A DNA stretch of 64,000 nt from Megalopta genalis (Eukaryota; Arthropoda; Insecta; Hymenoptera; Halictidae): NCBI RefSeq assembly GCF_051020955.1, contig NC_135014.1, forward strand, positions 38,396,742 through 38,460,741. Reading direction: 5' to 3'. The position numbers were made by a program, and so were the translations under genes. The first letter of the stretch is position 1; every line of letters begins with the position of its first letter. Of this stretch, positions 11,161 through 23,036 are shown piece by piece. A model generated the notes under the pieces. The model was not told the origin of the DNA. It ran no database searches and saw only the letters and a list, made by a program, of their open reading frames with translations.

Positions 11161-12804
11161 TCTAGAAATGTGTAACATAAGTGAAAACAAAATAGCATGT
11201 GCAAGATATCTGTCGATGTATAATAAAACTACTGTATAAGTTTTGATATGAAAAGGTTATGACAAGAGAGTTGGTCACCTTACATTGCTTTACGTAAAGG
11301 TAATTGGGATCATAGGAACATATCTATCCCGAACTTAGGCATTTCGTTCAATTGTGAATGTGTTATCGTCATATCGATCGCATATTCCGAATCGAAAAAA
11401 GGCGGATGTTGGGAAATAAACGATGTGACTCTACTCGGTTAAATAGTGGCAGTTGAAAAGACGATGCTATCGATCGAAACGTTGCCAACCGGAGTAAGCA
11501 CTAAGGACTCTGTGCCGAAATAAAAGCTCGGAGCAAGAACGTGGCTAAAGCAAACGTTAAGAAAAATTATTGCTTCAGTTAGACATCAGGGACCATTTTA
11601 AGGGCCATGAACTATGACAAGGCGAGAGACTGTGTCTGTGTACGTGACCACAATACGGCACCGTTGCCAGGATATCTTCCATGTATCACTTTCCGTCAGT
11701 ACATTTTTCATGGTATACGCGAGAACGTGTTTCCTTCGTTCACTCACAAATCCTGACCAATGCTTATGGAGTGTAGTGCTATGGTACGTACAGCTGGTGG
11801 ATCAATTATTTCTAAAAGTTCATACAGCTCGTATAAAATGGTAACTAAATTCGTACGAGTTCGTATTAGATATGGAAATAGAGAGAATTTTAACAACAAT
11901 GAACGTTCCCCAGCCACATTATTTTCTAGAAAGTCTGAGAAAAGAAATGGTCACGTCTTCAGGAAGTGAATTTAGTACCGTTAAAAGGTAGACATTGAAA
12001 AATACTCGCTGCAAAAATGATTTACGACATCGAAAATTGCGGTTATTACTGCTTCTAACTCAACGTATTCTGCTCGATATCAAGATCATAAAACGTTTAA
12101 TTAAACCATACGTGTCGAACAGGTTTTCGTAAAAAGCTGCAGATATGCGTGTGCACTATTACGTTATCGTATTTTATCGTCTACCTAATAGTCAGTGTAA
12201 AACGATCGTTCATCCGCTTTAATGTGTCTATTACCGTTTAAACAGTTTGGAAGCCTGCTGTGTGTTTTATTAATTTCGTATCGCGCAATTATATGCTATT
12301 ACCCGCCATGCGGCGCGCAGATATATCACCTATTTCCATATAGACTGCCGCATATTTCAATTTATACAAAATCCCAGACGTCGCGCACAAAAGTGATCGA
12401 TTTGACGCGTAATAGCCTCCAGATAAAATTTACGAGCCGTTTTTCCAATAATTTAATGCATTACGAAATTCTTGGTCGAATTATTAAAATGATATGGCAT
12501 GTAATAGAAACTTGTTTATAAATGAGAAAATATCTTAATTCCGGTCATTAACCATGGCATGACGAACCATGGCCGGTGGCCGGATCTCGCATGATCCATA
12601 CTAGCATCTACGTATACGCCTTCAACAGTTTCGCTGGAACACGTACATGTAAGAGAGCTTCATTTTATTTCCATTGATTTATTTATTTCTTGATTATAGC
12701 TAATATTGTCATAATGAAAGGTACTTGGGAATAAAAATCTATTTATTTTTATATTTATAATAGGTAATTTATTGTGTCTTTTTAATGTTATAAGCTCTTG
12801 AAAG
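11161..12804. other. Gene-free stretch
   Basis: Composition is mixed, with less AT-rich parts at 11440-11760 and 12540-12650. Open frames of 62-99 codons carry no motif I can identify. No repeat is evident. Confidence 0.6.
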
Positions 12805-13005
12805 GTGCGATTCTTTAGGTTATCTGATGTAATTTTTCCCTTTGCGTAAATGTTCTCCGCAGCTTTGTTAACGAATTATTCGAGAAAAACACGAACCAAT
12901 CAGTGAGCGAGTAGAGCAGACCAATAGCGTCGCGATAGCCAGCGCGACACGGCGTGGGCCGTGAGGGCAGAGCGCTAGTCGTTCGTGCTCTCTGATTGGT
13001 CCTTT
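12805..13005 (+). repeat. CCAAT-rich fold-back repeat, partial diverged copy
   Basis: This matches the element at 22759-23036 in order. A TTCTTTAGGT block corresponds to TTTTTGAGGT, then TCCGCAGCTTTGTTAACGAA corresponds to TCCGCGGCTTCGTTTACGAG, then TATTCGAGAAAAACACGAAC and a CCAAT box. It ends with GATTGGTCC. The outer ends are missing or too diverged to see. The GC-rich core stands out from the AT-rich flanks. Confidence 0.6.
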
Positions 13006-13009
13006 AATA

Positions 13010-14782
13010 ATTAAATAGATGATACGGAATCAATTTGACTTCAAGTCATCATGATCGATACCTCACGTTACCACTAATGATATTAGAACAGCGTTCACCA
13101 CTTGAAGGTTAAAAAGACGTTTTTTCAATACATTCTGCAACTTCATGAATTGGTTTTTGTTTGTATATAAATACTGTTGTATATAGCGAATATCAGATAA
13201 AATATACATGAATTACTACCTCGGCAAACTGCAGGATTAATCTCTGCGGCGGGCAGTTTAAATCGTAAAATGGCAGGCACGGCTTAAATTTTCGCCGTGT
13301 CATCTCACAGTTGCTTCGAATGTGTTTCAATTAATTGAAACCGTATTTAACAGAAACTTTTGCTCGGTATAAATGACGACCCTCTCGAAATATTCAATAT
13401 AACGATTTATTATTATTCATTTCCACGCTTAATATCTTCAGCTTGCTGCATACAGTTTTCAAAAGCTTAACAATCCATAAAGATGTTAAACTACAAATTC
13501 TCGCGAAATTTCATTTGCATGAATTAATGTTTAAATATAAAATGTATTTTCAGACGGCTATTGTGACACTTGTAAGTAATAAGCGATCTATTTCATTCTA
13601 AATACAATATAATATTTTTTAAATTGAGAAACATTCAATAAATTTTATTTCAAGTCGTACACATAATTCTGGGAATAAAACCCTTTATATATTGCAATAA
13701 GTACTTACGATTGTATTTCGTTATAACATTTTATTTGCACGATACTGAAAACAGTAGAGTAGGGGATTAGCTTGCATAACCAAAATGGACGATATAATTT
13801 CTAGAAGAAAAATCATTCTTTTCTATATACATATAATTATGTTTCCAAGTACCTAAAGAAGACAAGATTAATATTTTCAAATTAATAATTAAATTTATTT
13901 GATTAGTATATGAATAACATTTTAATAATGTTTTAATAATGTTTTAAAATAAATATTTTGCTTCGTATTAGAATTATTTCTAAATTTACATTTTAAAAGA
14001 GATTACAAATATGTGAGAGTATAATATTTGTAAAGAAAAGCTTTCTATTCGAAACACCATTTCATGTCGACTATACATATAGTACCTAATACTTAAAGTT
14101 ACTTTAAATAGTTTTCCCATTAATTTCACCCATCTGTGCGACGGAGTTGAACGTTTTTATGAAACTCCAATTAATCTGTATCATCATTAGCCGCTAGTGC
14201 CCACACAGTCGCGAATTTCATCAAAGTTATTAGCATTAACTTTTTGTGAGACTAGCGCGGCTCCGTTTGGTCACGAGCCAACGTGCTCTCGTCTTTCATT
14301 CGGCATTCGTATATCGTGAATAAAGATGGGTGTCGCTTTATTCCTCGATCTCGACTGTCTGCTCGTTTGTGCACGGGCGGAGCGTATTTCTGCCCTCCTT
14401 CTTTGTTTCTATTTTTCAAGAGGAAAACGAACAGCGATGATACATTTGCTCAAACGGGATAGTGCGATCCTCGAGAGACCTTCACCAGGAATACTCAAAT
14501 TTTCTTTCGCTTTCAGACGCTCTTTTAAAGTTCTTTTTTCGTTCACATACTCGTTTTCGATCGCCTATTGTTGTTGCCACAACTAGATCGTCTTCAATGC
14601 ATTTAATATTGAATCACGTCTCATTTAATTTTGTCTTTTCTTTGTATATATAAAAAAAATAACTATTAAAATGTGCTATTCCGAGCACTCGGACAAAATG
14701 TGACTAATTAAAAGTTGGATGTCACACTTAGTGTCATTAAAATTGTTTAAATGGATTTGCATTCGACTCACTCATCTTTCTT
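13010..14782. other. Gene-free stretch
   Basis: AT-rich, with a small AATGTTTTAAT tandem repeat near 13920-13945. An open plus-strand frame at 14326-14586 has no recognised motif. No gene is supported. Confidence 0.6.
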
Positions 14783-14815
14783 ATAAATGCATAAAATCCG
14801 GAGTCTAGTAATGAC
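14783..14815 (-). repeat. Family A end fragment
   Basis: ATAAATGCATAAAATCCGGA followed by GTCTAGTAATGAC is the reverse complement of the family A left terminus. The opposite end could not be placed, so only this end is annotated. Confidence 0.45.
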
Positions 14816-17740
14816 TGTATTGTGAATTTTTAGGCAAAATACAAAATTTTTCAACTCAATTGTAAGAAACAGAAATTAAATAAATACATATTTCTTGTTT
14901 TAACACTTAAATGGTTGACACTTTGATAAGAACGTAACTGAGTATGCTTTTTAACATATTTTTTAACATATTTAAACCTATAATAAGGTCTAAATTTATT
15001 CTATCGTTTATAATATTTAGTGAAATAATATTTAGTCTTTGGGTCTAGATGGACCTGAGCGTCTCTGTTCGAGTGTCAATAATTTTAATAAACTGAGGAG
15101 AAGATAACAATATTCTTAAATTGTGTATTCACTCTACCGTGTTCACCATTTAGTATTTTATCCGGTCACTTTTATCACAAATGCATGAAAGTCACTGTCA
15201 ATATCAATAAAAGATAAAATATACAGCTTTGTTTATTATCCTGTTACGTACAAATAAAATGAATTTAAAAATCATTTTATAATACACTGTTTCTTGTTTT
15301 CTAGCCCAATTGTACGATCTGCCCCGAAATTAATAATTATAGTCTGTATCGGGTTTATTACAATTTTTGCGCGAGTGTGTACCTTTGAAAGTTATACTAC
15401 TCGATTTTTTCGTCGCAACTGTAGAGAAGAACTTAATTAAAACGGAGTGTGCATGCAGCTTAATGCTAATGAGATTCACACAGGAATGTTCGGGTATTTT
15501 ACATTTGTTTAAGCGTTCATTATTAGTCGTGCACCGTCCACCGTCTATAAGAAGCCGGCTTTTGGTAAATTATTAATTACCGAAGCGTCAGAATTGTACT
15601 GAGTGTACAATCCATTGTTTGCGAGTTGTCAGAATAAAACTGTTTAACCTCTCAAAATGGTATTATTTCATTTGGAAAATTGTGTTGTGTGCTGAACACA
15701 CTGAATTCATAATGCTTTCAGGCAATAAAGAAAAATCAAATTACTCGATGTTATTTCTATGAAACCGGATAATTGTACTGAATTCTATTAAAAAATTTAA
15801 ACCTTTCAAACATGTTTTTTTTAACTAATAGCTTGAGCATGACTAATAAACACGTTCTTGTTATCGATTTTCTTTATCAAAATTTTTCAATTAATTAATT
15901 GTTACTTCTAGTCTTTGCGTGTTTTAATGTACAGCTAGTAAAAATATAGAGTAGGATAAAATATATCGTGAATAAATTCGGACGATGTGCCTGAAGCAGC
16001 ACAGTATCGAAAAATAGTTGCAGCGTTGAAGCTCGACTAAGAAAGAAGGTTGGCTACTTTCTCATGAAAAATTGTAAAACAGTAATAAATTTTGTACTGT
16101 TCCGATATTGTTTGAAACTCCCGAACAGTTTATGGAAGAGGACCCCAGCCTATCTTGACAGTGTCCCCTCCTATAGAACTAGGGTGGCAAAGTTTCGAAA
16201 GCTTCGGCGATGTGAGACACGATGCGACGGTATTAAAAAGTCCCTTAGAGTCTGTTAACAATTTTCATTCCGTACTCGATGCATTCGTGTCCTACTTTCT
16301 CTGACGTGCACTTCCCTGCGGATATTTGAATTTATATTAAAAATCGGAGTACTACGTCGGCACGTGGACAATTCCAAGTCTGAACAGCTGAACCCAGGAA
16401 ACCGGGATAGTGGATTTTTCATCACTTATAGGGTGTTTTATTTACCTTGTAAAAGCTTTGCTCACAATACACATTTCACAGTTCTTTGCACGAACTTGTT
16501 TCATTTATCCTGCCTGTCTGAATATAACGACGAGGTCCTACCGCAAACTTAAAATATTTCTGATACTTTTAGCCCTCGTAGGTTTCTCGGACATAATGAT
16601 GTAACATCTCAGATGCTGCTGCATTCATTTTTATTTCGCAACATGTATCGATCTTAGCAATTGATTATATTATGTTTCACAAATCCGATATACTGTACCC
16701 GTTTTTCAATATTTGGAGGTTTATTTTGCCAGAAAATTTACTTCCTACATTTTTCATAAAACATTGCACATTGATATGACTGAACAAAAGTAATTTTTTC
16801 GTAATTTAGATTCTCTATACAATTTTTTTTGGTAATCGTTTAACGAGATTTTATGACAGAGTAAAACAATTACTACGTCGTAAATTTGTGATTTCCAAAA
16901 TAGAATCTATAATTTGTTTATGTTATCATAAACAATGTTACAACATTATTATCAATATTTCAAAGCACTTGAGACGTTAGAAATTGAAAATCGTATTATC
17001 ACAAGAAAAATGAGAACAAAATATGATGTAAACCAATTACTCGAAATTACAATTATAAACTTTAATTATTATATATTTGTTTTTCTCATTTTTTAAATAG
17101 AGTTAATTATTTTTTTTATTAATATAAGCTACTTTCAAAGTTATTAAATTCCATAGTACTTTAATCCATTTATTGGTTTACAAGCAGAATTATTTTACTG
17201 GTATTATTATTACTAATTTACTTACAATTTTCTTATACATACATCTATCTTATCTCACACATTCTTTGCATTATATGGTATATTATATTATTACATTTGT
17301 ATTGCAATGTTGCACTATGTTATTTATTCCCTAACCTTACTTATTTTCATTTCTTAACGAATTTAAAAACTGTATATTACTTTATAAACTGCACATAAAA
17401 TTTTGCAATCTTACAAATTATTTACACGGCAAGTGTACAAAGCTACAAGTATGTCAAAATGAAGATTAATATGTATGACTTAGGTATCTTTCACAGTCAT
17501 GCTTATATACCAACAAGATTATTAACGTCCTACTGTTGTTAAACTTATTATAAATCGATTGGTGACATTTTCCGGAAGTAGCTTTGAAACTGTCTATAAA
17601 CTGAATAGTGGCAGAGGCCTGAGCAGTACAGAGAAATTTAGCTGGTATGCGAGGTGTGACCTCGTGGACATTGCATCGCGTCGTTTACAGGACAGCCCGC
17701 AGACTTTGCTACCCTTATCTCGAATGACTTTCTACTCGTG
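14816..17740. other. Gene-free stretch, very AT-rich after 16.6 kb
   Basis: No coding motif or clear repeat pair is visible. The part at 16620-17520 is among the most AT-rich of the window. A faint family A-like end may lie near 15183 (ACAAATGCATGAAAGTCACT), too weak to call. Confidence 0.6.
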
Positions 17741-17760
17741 TCGCTTACTTACCTGAGGTA
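17741..17760 (-). other. Candidate splice donor (sequence match only)
   Basis: On the minus strand the sequence reads CTCAG then GTAAGTAAG, a near-ideal donor with the intron GT at 17752-17751. No minus-strand open frame leads into it, so any exon here would have to be non-coding or belong to an unseen transcript. A chance match is likely in 64 kb. Confidence 0.15.
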
Positions 17761-18269
17761 CTCTCATCTGAAGTCTGGCAACTAAAAGGGATCAACCCTA
17801 TTTCTATGAGAGTCACTATATTTTGTTCACCGGCAGTGAACCGATCACTATCGGTTTTACGATATCACTTGTTAGCAACTATATGTGAAAAGAATCGCAC
17901 TCCGAAGTGCTACTTTTTTGTGACATCGCTCGCGGCTCCAATATGGATCAAAGCGAAACGCTCTATTTCCTTTAGACGCGCTTTTCTGAGTTTCGAACAG
18001 GTGCATAGTTTCATAACCGGTTTGTTCATTGGGCATGTATCATATTTCATTCAACAATTAAAAATCTCGCCGATCCATCAATGGTGGCGCTTGAATGTCA
18101 AATCAAAGAGAACACGAACCGCGATGCACCGTAGGAGATAGAGAAACACGGAGTTATTGTCCATCCGCCCCCATTAAGGGGGTGTACACAATATCAAATA
18201 TTGTTTTTGCCTTTTTTAAAGTTTTTCGCATGTGGAATACTGTCATAAAAGGATTTCACTTTTTCGATA

Positions 18270-18618
18270 TACAATGGCTCACAAAAGTATTCGAACACAC
18301 TATAAAACGGAATAGTCTTTCTAAAATTGGAGTAAATTATTTGGATTTTATTTGTATGTTAAACAAATTTAGAAAACAATTAAAGACTCTAACAAATTTA
18401 GAAAAAAATTAAAATTAGTTGGAGTGCCAAAAAATACAGAATTCACGTTTTTTTTTATCCGAGCCTGGAACGAAAATTCAAATAATGGGTTTTGTAGTTC
18501 TGGATGATTTAATTAGTTAGTTGCCCTAACATCTCAAAGATATTCAAGTCATGTGGTTCAATTTAGAAAAAGTTATCCCATGCGAAAAGGTGTTGGGATA
18601 CTGTTGTGAGCCACTGTA
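18270..18618. mobile_element. Tc1-type non-autonomous element (family B), complete
   Basis: It starts TACAATGGCTCACAAAAGTA and ends GTGAGCCACTGTA; the reverse complement of the last 20 bases is TACAGTGGCTCACAACAGTA. Both ends are flanked by TA (18268-18269 and 18619-18620), as expected for Tc1/mariner integration. The 349-bp interior shows no transposase. It is a short TA-flanked inverted-repeat element. Related degraded pieces occur at 38690-38900 and 47429-47680. Confidence 0.75.
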
Positions 18619-18689
18619 TATGATTTCAACAGATTTACGAAGCTTTCGCATATTCAACCTAATATCTGCTCACAATTTACACAATTTTT

Positions 18690-19560
18690 CATAATGTAAT
18701 ATACGAATTAGGGAATATGGTGTAGTAGTCGATGTGTTATAGCGATTCCAAACTTTCTGAGACACAAGTTAGAATAGTTGTGAGTGCAGATAGCCTCGTG
18801 GGGCACCAACATGGCTCAGTTGATTTCGAAAGCAATGAAACCACGCCCACTCGGAGCAGTGGTCGTAAGTTCCAGAGCCACGCCTACGGGGAGGGGCAAC
18901 AGCCCGCTTGCCCCTCCTAGTTCCTTTCAAGGATCACTATTTGTAGGTGTTCTCACGCAATACATTTATTAATTTGGTCGGTTCAGCCGATATCAAGAAT
19001 ATGTTAGAAATTATTCTGAGAATAAAAGATAGGGTACACTTTGGGAGGCTAAACCCCACACCCTATCATAAATTAACTGAAAACGGAGTAGTCTACCTGC
19101 CTTTATCTTCTTTTCCTTATACACTACCTTAACTTAAAATAAAATTTTATTCATTATTGTGTCAGGGAGTGGATGATCTCATCGACATAATTCGCTTTTT
19201 GGCCTGTCGAATCATCCACTTTTCTGCAATGAAATCGTGAATTTTGCTCACTCGGCTATCCTTCTGACTCACGAGGCTAAGCGGTTGATGTCAGGGGATG
19301 AGGTCCACTCCTAGTACTGAGATGATAAGATGATAATATGAAAAATCTTTTCCTTAATATATCATCTTTTATTCTCAAAGCGGCTTCGCCGCAAAGGGCG
19401 TTTGTTGCTCGTGCGTGGCTTGAAGCCACTACTATTGTGACCTGGCTTTGGGAGTCACTGTTTCAACATGTCTGCTTTAGAGTCCTGTGTTTCACGACGA
19501 AGCACCAGAGTTCACGATGTGGTAGATAGAAACGCAACTGAAAATGACTACGGACATGAA
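18690..19560. other. GC-elevated, hairpin-dense block of unknown identity
   Basis: At least five perfect inverted repeats lie within 600 bp. They are CCACT/AGTGG (about 18847-18862), GGAGGGGCAA/TTGCCCCTCC (18890-18917, loop 8), GATAGGGT/ACCCTATC (19028-19067), AGTGGATGAT/ATCATCCACT with an inner TCGACA/TGTCGA (19168-19220) and GTGGCT/AGCCAC (19415-19429, loop 3). A compact GCGGC-TTC-GCCGC hairpin lies at 19380-19392. An AATAAA lies near 19020. Open frames here are short and unrecognised. It could be a structured RNA locus, a long terminal repeat, or a decayed element of another kind. I cannot decide. Confidence 0.4.
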
Positions 19561-20861
19561 TACCGTATTGAATGGGTCGAGCTTAGACGGCTGCCGACAG
19601 AGTTCTCCCCACAGAATTCCTGTTTCAACGCCTGGCCCCACTAACTCCTCCTTTACGTACTCTCGGTAGACCTATAAGTACGGGACCCCTACTATTTGAA
19701 CGATGGCTCTGCGGTACGGAATTATATTGCTGTATATACGTGCGTGAGCCTTATCTGTTTGTCCTCTTCATCACGTTCATTGATAACATAATGCTACAGA
19801 CTGCCTACTCGTCACGCCTCTTTCTGACGGTTGTTGTCCGATGCCGTGCTCCGTGCTTTACCTGGGGTTGAAATTGGAAGTCCGTACTCGGAAAATGACC
19901 GGTTACGCGGCCTGTTACACCAGAGACTGTCTAAATCGCGGAAAAGTACCCATTTTTGCCAACGCCGTTCTTATAAATTAATCGGAACTAGTAAGAGGTT
20001 ACGTCATTTGCCCATTTTATGAACAATTATTTCTGCTATTATAAATAATTTATCTGCTCACTTTTGAATTTTCGACAGTATATTTTTGATATTGCAAATA
20101 ATTTTGAATATGAAACATTAAGAGAGAAATAAAACGATGTCAGCAGATATACTACTTTTATGGAAATGAACGCGAAATAGATTTCATTGTTCTTTATATT
20201 GATTAAAATACAATGGATTATAAAATTACACTTTAAGAAAATTAACAATTGCATGTATAATTGACAAACACTGTTCCGATAAAAATATTAAGTTTTGCCT
20301 ATCTTTACAAAATGAAAAGAATTTTGTTATAATTGCAAATAATTTTATATAATTTAAAATATTTTATACTATGAAACTAGGAAGATTTTTTATCTGTGTT
20401 GGCGTGACAGTCTTCGTAAGTAGATTCAATCAGAAGTAACGAAAAATGAAGTAACGTGTGAGAGTTCGGAGAGAAAAATTTCAATTTATTCAGAAAGTCC
20501 ACAGATTTTTCCGATTCCAAAAATCAATTTTTTCAAATATTGGCTCACTTTTATTCTCCATGAGAACGCATATCGATTGGACATCTGCCAAGTTTGAAAT
20601 AAATCGCTTGATTGGTTTTTGAGGTATCATGGCGTAACCAATTCGAAAACTAGTTCGAAAAAATGCCAACAATGTTAAGAAATGAGAATGTGTCATTTCA
20701 TGGATCACGGCATTGTTAATTTTTCCAATTTATTTATAATACAGTTAGATTGTACTTAAATTATATATATTAACTTCTTGTATATATGTACCTATACGTA
20801 TATATCTTTCGTGGGAAGGTGATTAAACTTCGAAAATAATTTTAATTTAAAATTTCGAAAG
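19561..20861. other. Gene-free stretch
   Basis: The first 400 bp stay moderately GC-rich, then AT-rich DNA follows. Open frames of 63-72 codons show no motif. No repeat was seen. Confidence 0.6.
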
Positions 20862-21000
20862 GCTTCTTTTGACTTGTTTGATAAAAATAATGTTAAATCA
20901 TAGTTATCCAAAGTATCATTTGACCCCTCTCATAAAAGTGATGTCAAATTGTAATTTTAAGAACATCTTTCCACCCGTTTGGTAAAAACTAATGTTAATG
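20862..21000. repeat. Degenerate ~50-bp tandem triplication
   Basis: Three diverged modules share a [GC][AG]TAAAA-x-x-x-ATGT core, at about 20880 (GATAAAAATAATGTT), 20931 (CATAAAAGTGATGTC) and 20981 (GGTAAAAACTAATGTT). The spacing is 50-51 bp. Each is preceded by a pyrimidine-rich TTGAC- or CCACCC-type stretch. Confidence 0.4.
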
Positions 21001-21138
21001 TAATTAAATGGTGTCAGGACAGTAAAAAATGTTAGGAAACATTCTGTTCTTATCATAAAAGTAAAACCTCGTTAGTGAAAAGAGCACAGAAAACAAGTTT
21101 TACTTCTAGATATCATAGTGATCCGAGATAAAAAATAA

Positions 21139-21400
21139 ATAATACATGAATTAAATGTCGTTAATGAGAGCGCTGCAATCTGTACTATACTAAAGCCATC
21201 ATTAAACGTTAAGTACATAATGCTATGCGTGTGGTGGGATCAAAGTGGCATTACATGCTACGAACTATTAAAACCTAATGATGCTATCAGTACAGAACGT
21301 GTTGTCAACAGTTGCAGAGATTTAGAGATGTTGTGTCGTGGAAAGCTATCAGCATTGAACATGCAGACTCATTTTTTAACACGATAACGCGAGATCAATA
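21139..21400 (+). pseudogene. Mariner transposase relic (WWD to HDNAR region)
   Basis: An open stretch at 21139-21384, with its first ATG at 21220, reads MLCVWWDQSGITCYELLKP. This is the conserved WWDxxG...YELL block of mariner transposases. In the next forward frame HDNAR is encoded at 21380-21394, the block carrying the second catalytic aspartate (D at 21383-21385). The distance between the two aspartates is about 48 codons, close to what mariner proteins show, so a single small indel has shifted the frame. A TAA at 21385-21387 closes the first frame. The first and third catalytic aspartates and both terminal repeats are missing. This is a dead fragment of roughly a quarter of the protein. 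The superfamily assignment is firm; the subfamily is not resolved. Confidence 0.85.
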
Positions 21401-21619
21401 TGGATTATCAGATTATTTAGTAAATACAGATCATAATGTAAATTTCCATTGATTTTCTAATTTTACAAATAAATCTTTCTGAGTTACACTTTATTTTGTT
21501 AGGTGTACACATGAGCTCTTTCCGATTAACTGTACCAAAATCAATGAAGTTATTCACAGTTTTATGTACTCGTTCACTGGTCAGGTCACCTTATCTATTC
21601 AACTTCTGTCCTTCGCGAT

Positions 21620-21675
21620 CGCTGCAGACAATTTTTATTTAGCGTAAAGATCCGCAGTATACAAATTAACATTCG
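21620..21675 (+). repeat. Family A right-end fragment
   Basis: GACAATTTTTATTTAGCGTA followed by AAGATCCGCAGTATAC matches the family A right end (ACAGTTTTTATTTTGCATAA then AGATACACAGTCTAT at about 7695). The left end is not visible. Confidence 0.45.
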
Positions 21676-21702
21676 TGAACAGTATGTAAGAAAGACGAAA
21701 CT

Positions 21703-21737
21703 TCTCTCTCTCTCTCTCTCTCTTTTTCTCTCTCTCC
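21703..21737. repeat. CT microsatellite
   Basis: About 35 bp of CT repeats with one internal TTTTT interruption. Confidence 0.95.
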
Positions 21738-21739
21738 TC

Positions 21740-22758
21740 GTCGAACGGATGTATGAGGGAGAACACGTGCAACACCTAATAATACATAATACACGGCTTT
21801 TAAACTATTTGACGTCTAAAATTGCACCAGGGAAACAAAAGCCGCGCAGGTCTATTCTTTTGCCGAATGCAGGAACTCGGATTAAAATTTATTCCAATTG
21901 CAGACACACGTCGCGTAACCGTAATCTCGTGTAATTCCACTTTTTACGGCTTTCACTTGGTTTCCTCTCGTTCCAGTGGTCTCGCCACTCCTTTCATTTC
22001 CTTCATTGATCGACGTATACACCCGCGGAACGATTTACGAGTAAATCGCAGCCGGCGTGAGTTTCCTTTTCGTTGAATCGTTAGCAGGCTTTTTTGCTAG
22101 AATAAGTGGTCTCGCCGGGATCTCGTATCGATCCTTGGACGAAATGGCGACATACGACGGCGCACGACTTGCAGTTGCGATGATTGCATGAAATTTTATA
22201 ATGTTCGTTCGTTTACGGAAGCGTGTTGGCAAAGGGGCATACCAGATGTCTCGGGTGTAACTAGAACAATGAATTCGAACTGCATTTACAGTAACTCGTA
22301 CGTTTTTTCTGCTGTGTTCTTACCTCGCAAGGTTTTCTAATTTCCATTTGTAGAGCTTTTATCTTTGCAATTTAGTAGAAACTTATCTGAACTAATGAGG
22401 AGAACATGAATACAGTGGGGTACCCTATAACGAACTAATCCTTTGTAGAATATCCTTCGTTGTAGCAGCTATTTGTTATAGGATACTATGGGTTATAGGA
22501 TATATATAATAATATATTATAATATTTGTTATAGGATAGGATGTTATTGGATTTCATTTTGCTAACATATGTCAAATATTCCAGACGAATGGCACTCATA
22601 TTAATTAATAGGAGGTGGGATGCTATTAACTTCAAATCGTTATTTTTTCAAAGCTAATTGGACATCTGGGAAACCTTCCTCGTAAATAATTTTTGATGTG
22701 ATAGTGGGTGGCCTTCAGATGTCAGAGTTTGAATAATCGAGGTTCTACTTGAATAATC
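21740..22758. other. Gene-free stretch
   Basis: The part at 21740-22260 is moderately GC-rich and open in several frames without motifs. Near 22410-22550 the word GTTATAGGATA recurs several times in AT-rich sequence. At 22727-22755 the word GAATAATCG occurs twice, and a similar AATAATCGAGGTTCT lies at 34513. These may be decayed transposon ends. Confidence 0.5.
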
Positions 22759-23036
22759 GTGTTCTAAAAATGTCTCGCAATCCAAAAATGAGGGGTTTTT
22801 GAGGTCATTTGAAATAACATTTTTCTAAGCGAAAATGTGATCCGCGGCTTCGTTTACGAGTTATTAGCGAAAAACAGTGACCAATGCGAGGCGAGATCAG
22901 CTAGTGCGACAAGGCCGAACCAATGAGCGGAATTGGGTTTCGTGCATTCGTTGGCTGGGCCGCCTTGCGTCAGTCGGGCTCGTCTCTTATTGGTCAGTGC
23001 ATTTTCGCTAAGGAAACGTTTTTGGGACACCCTATA
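22759..23036. mobile_element. CCAAT-rich fold-back element
   Basis: The left end GTGTTCTAAAAATGTCTCGC and the right end TTTGGGACACCCTATA are inverted relative to each other. Inside, CTAAGCGAAAATG faces CATTTTCGCTAAG, and CAGTGACCAATGCGAGGCGAG-like sequence faces CTCGTCTCTTATTGGTCAGTG-like sequence, so most of the 278-bp element folds on itself. It carries CCAAT or ATTGG boxes at about 22880, 22920 and 22990. I recall similar repeats from hymenopteran genomes. The core is GC-rich against AT-rich flanks. No coding trace is present. A partial copy is at 12805-13005. Confidence 0.7.

Noticed and set aside
17744..17756. CTTACTTACCTGA as the start of a U1 snRNA gene
   Set aside because: The U1 5' end is similar over a few bases, but the following sequence does not continue as U1. 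A minus-strand splice donor is the simpler reading.
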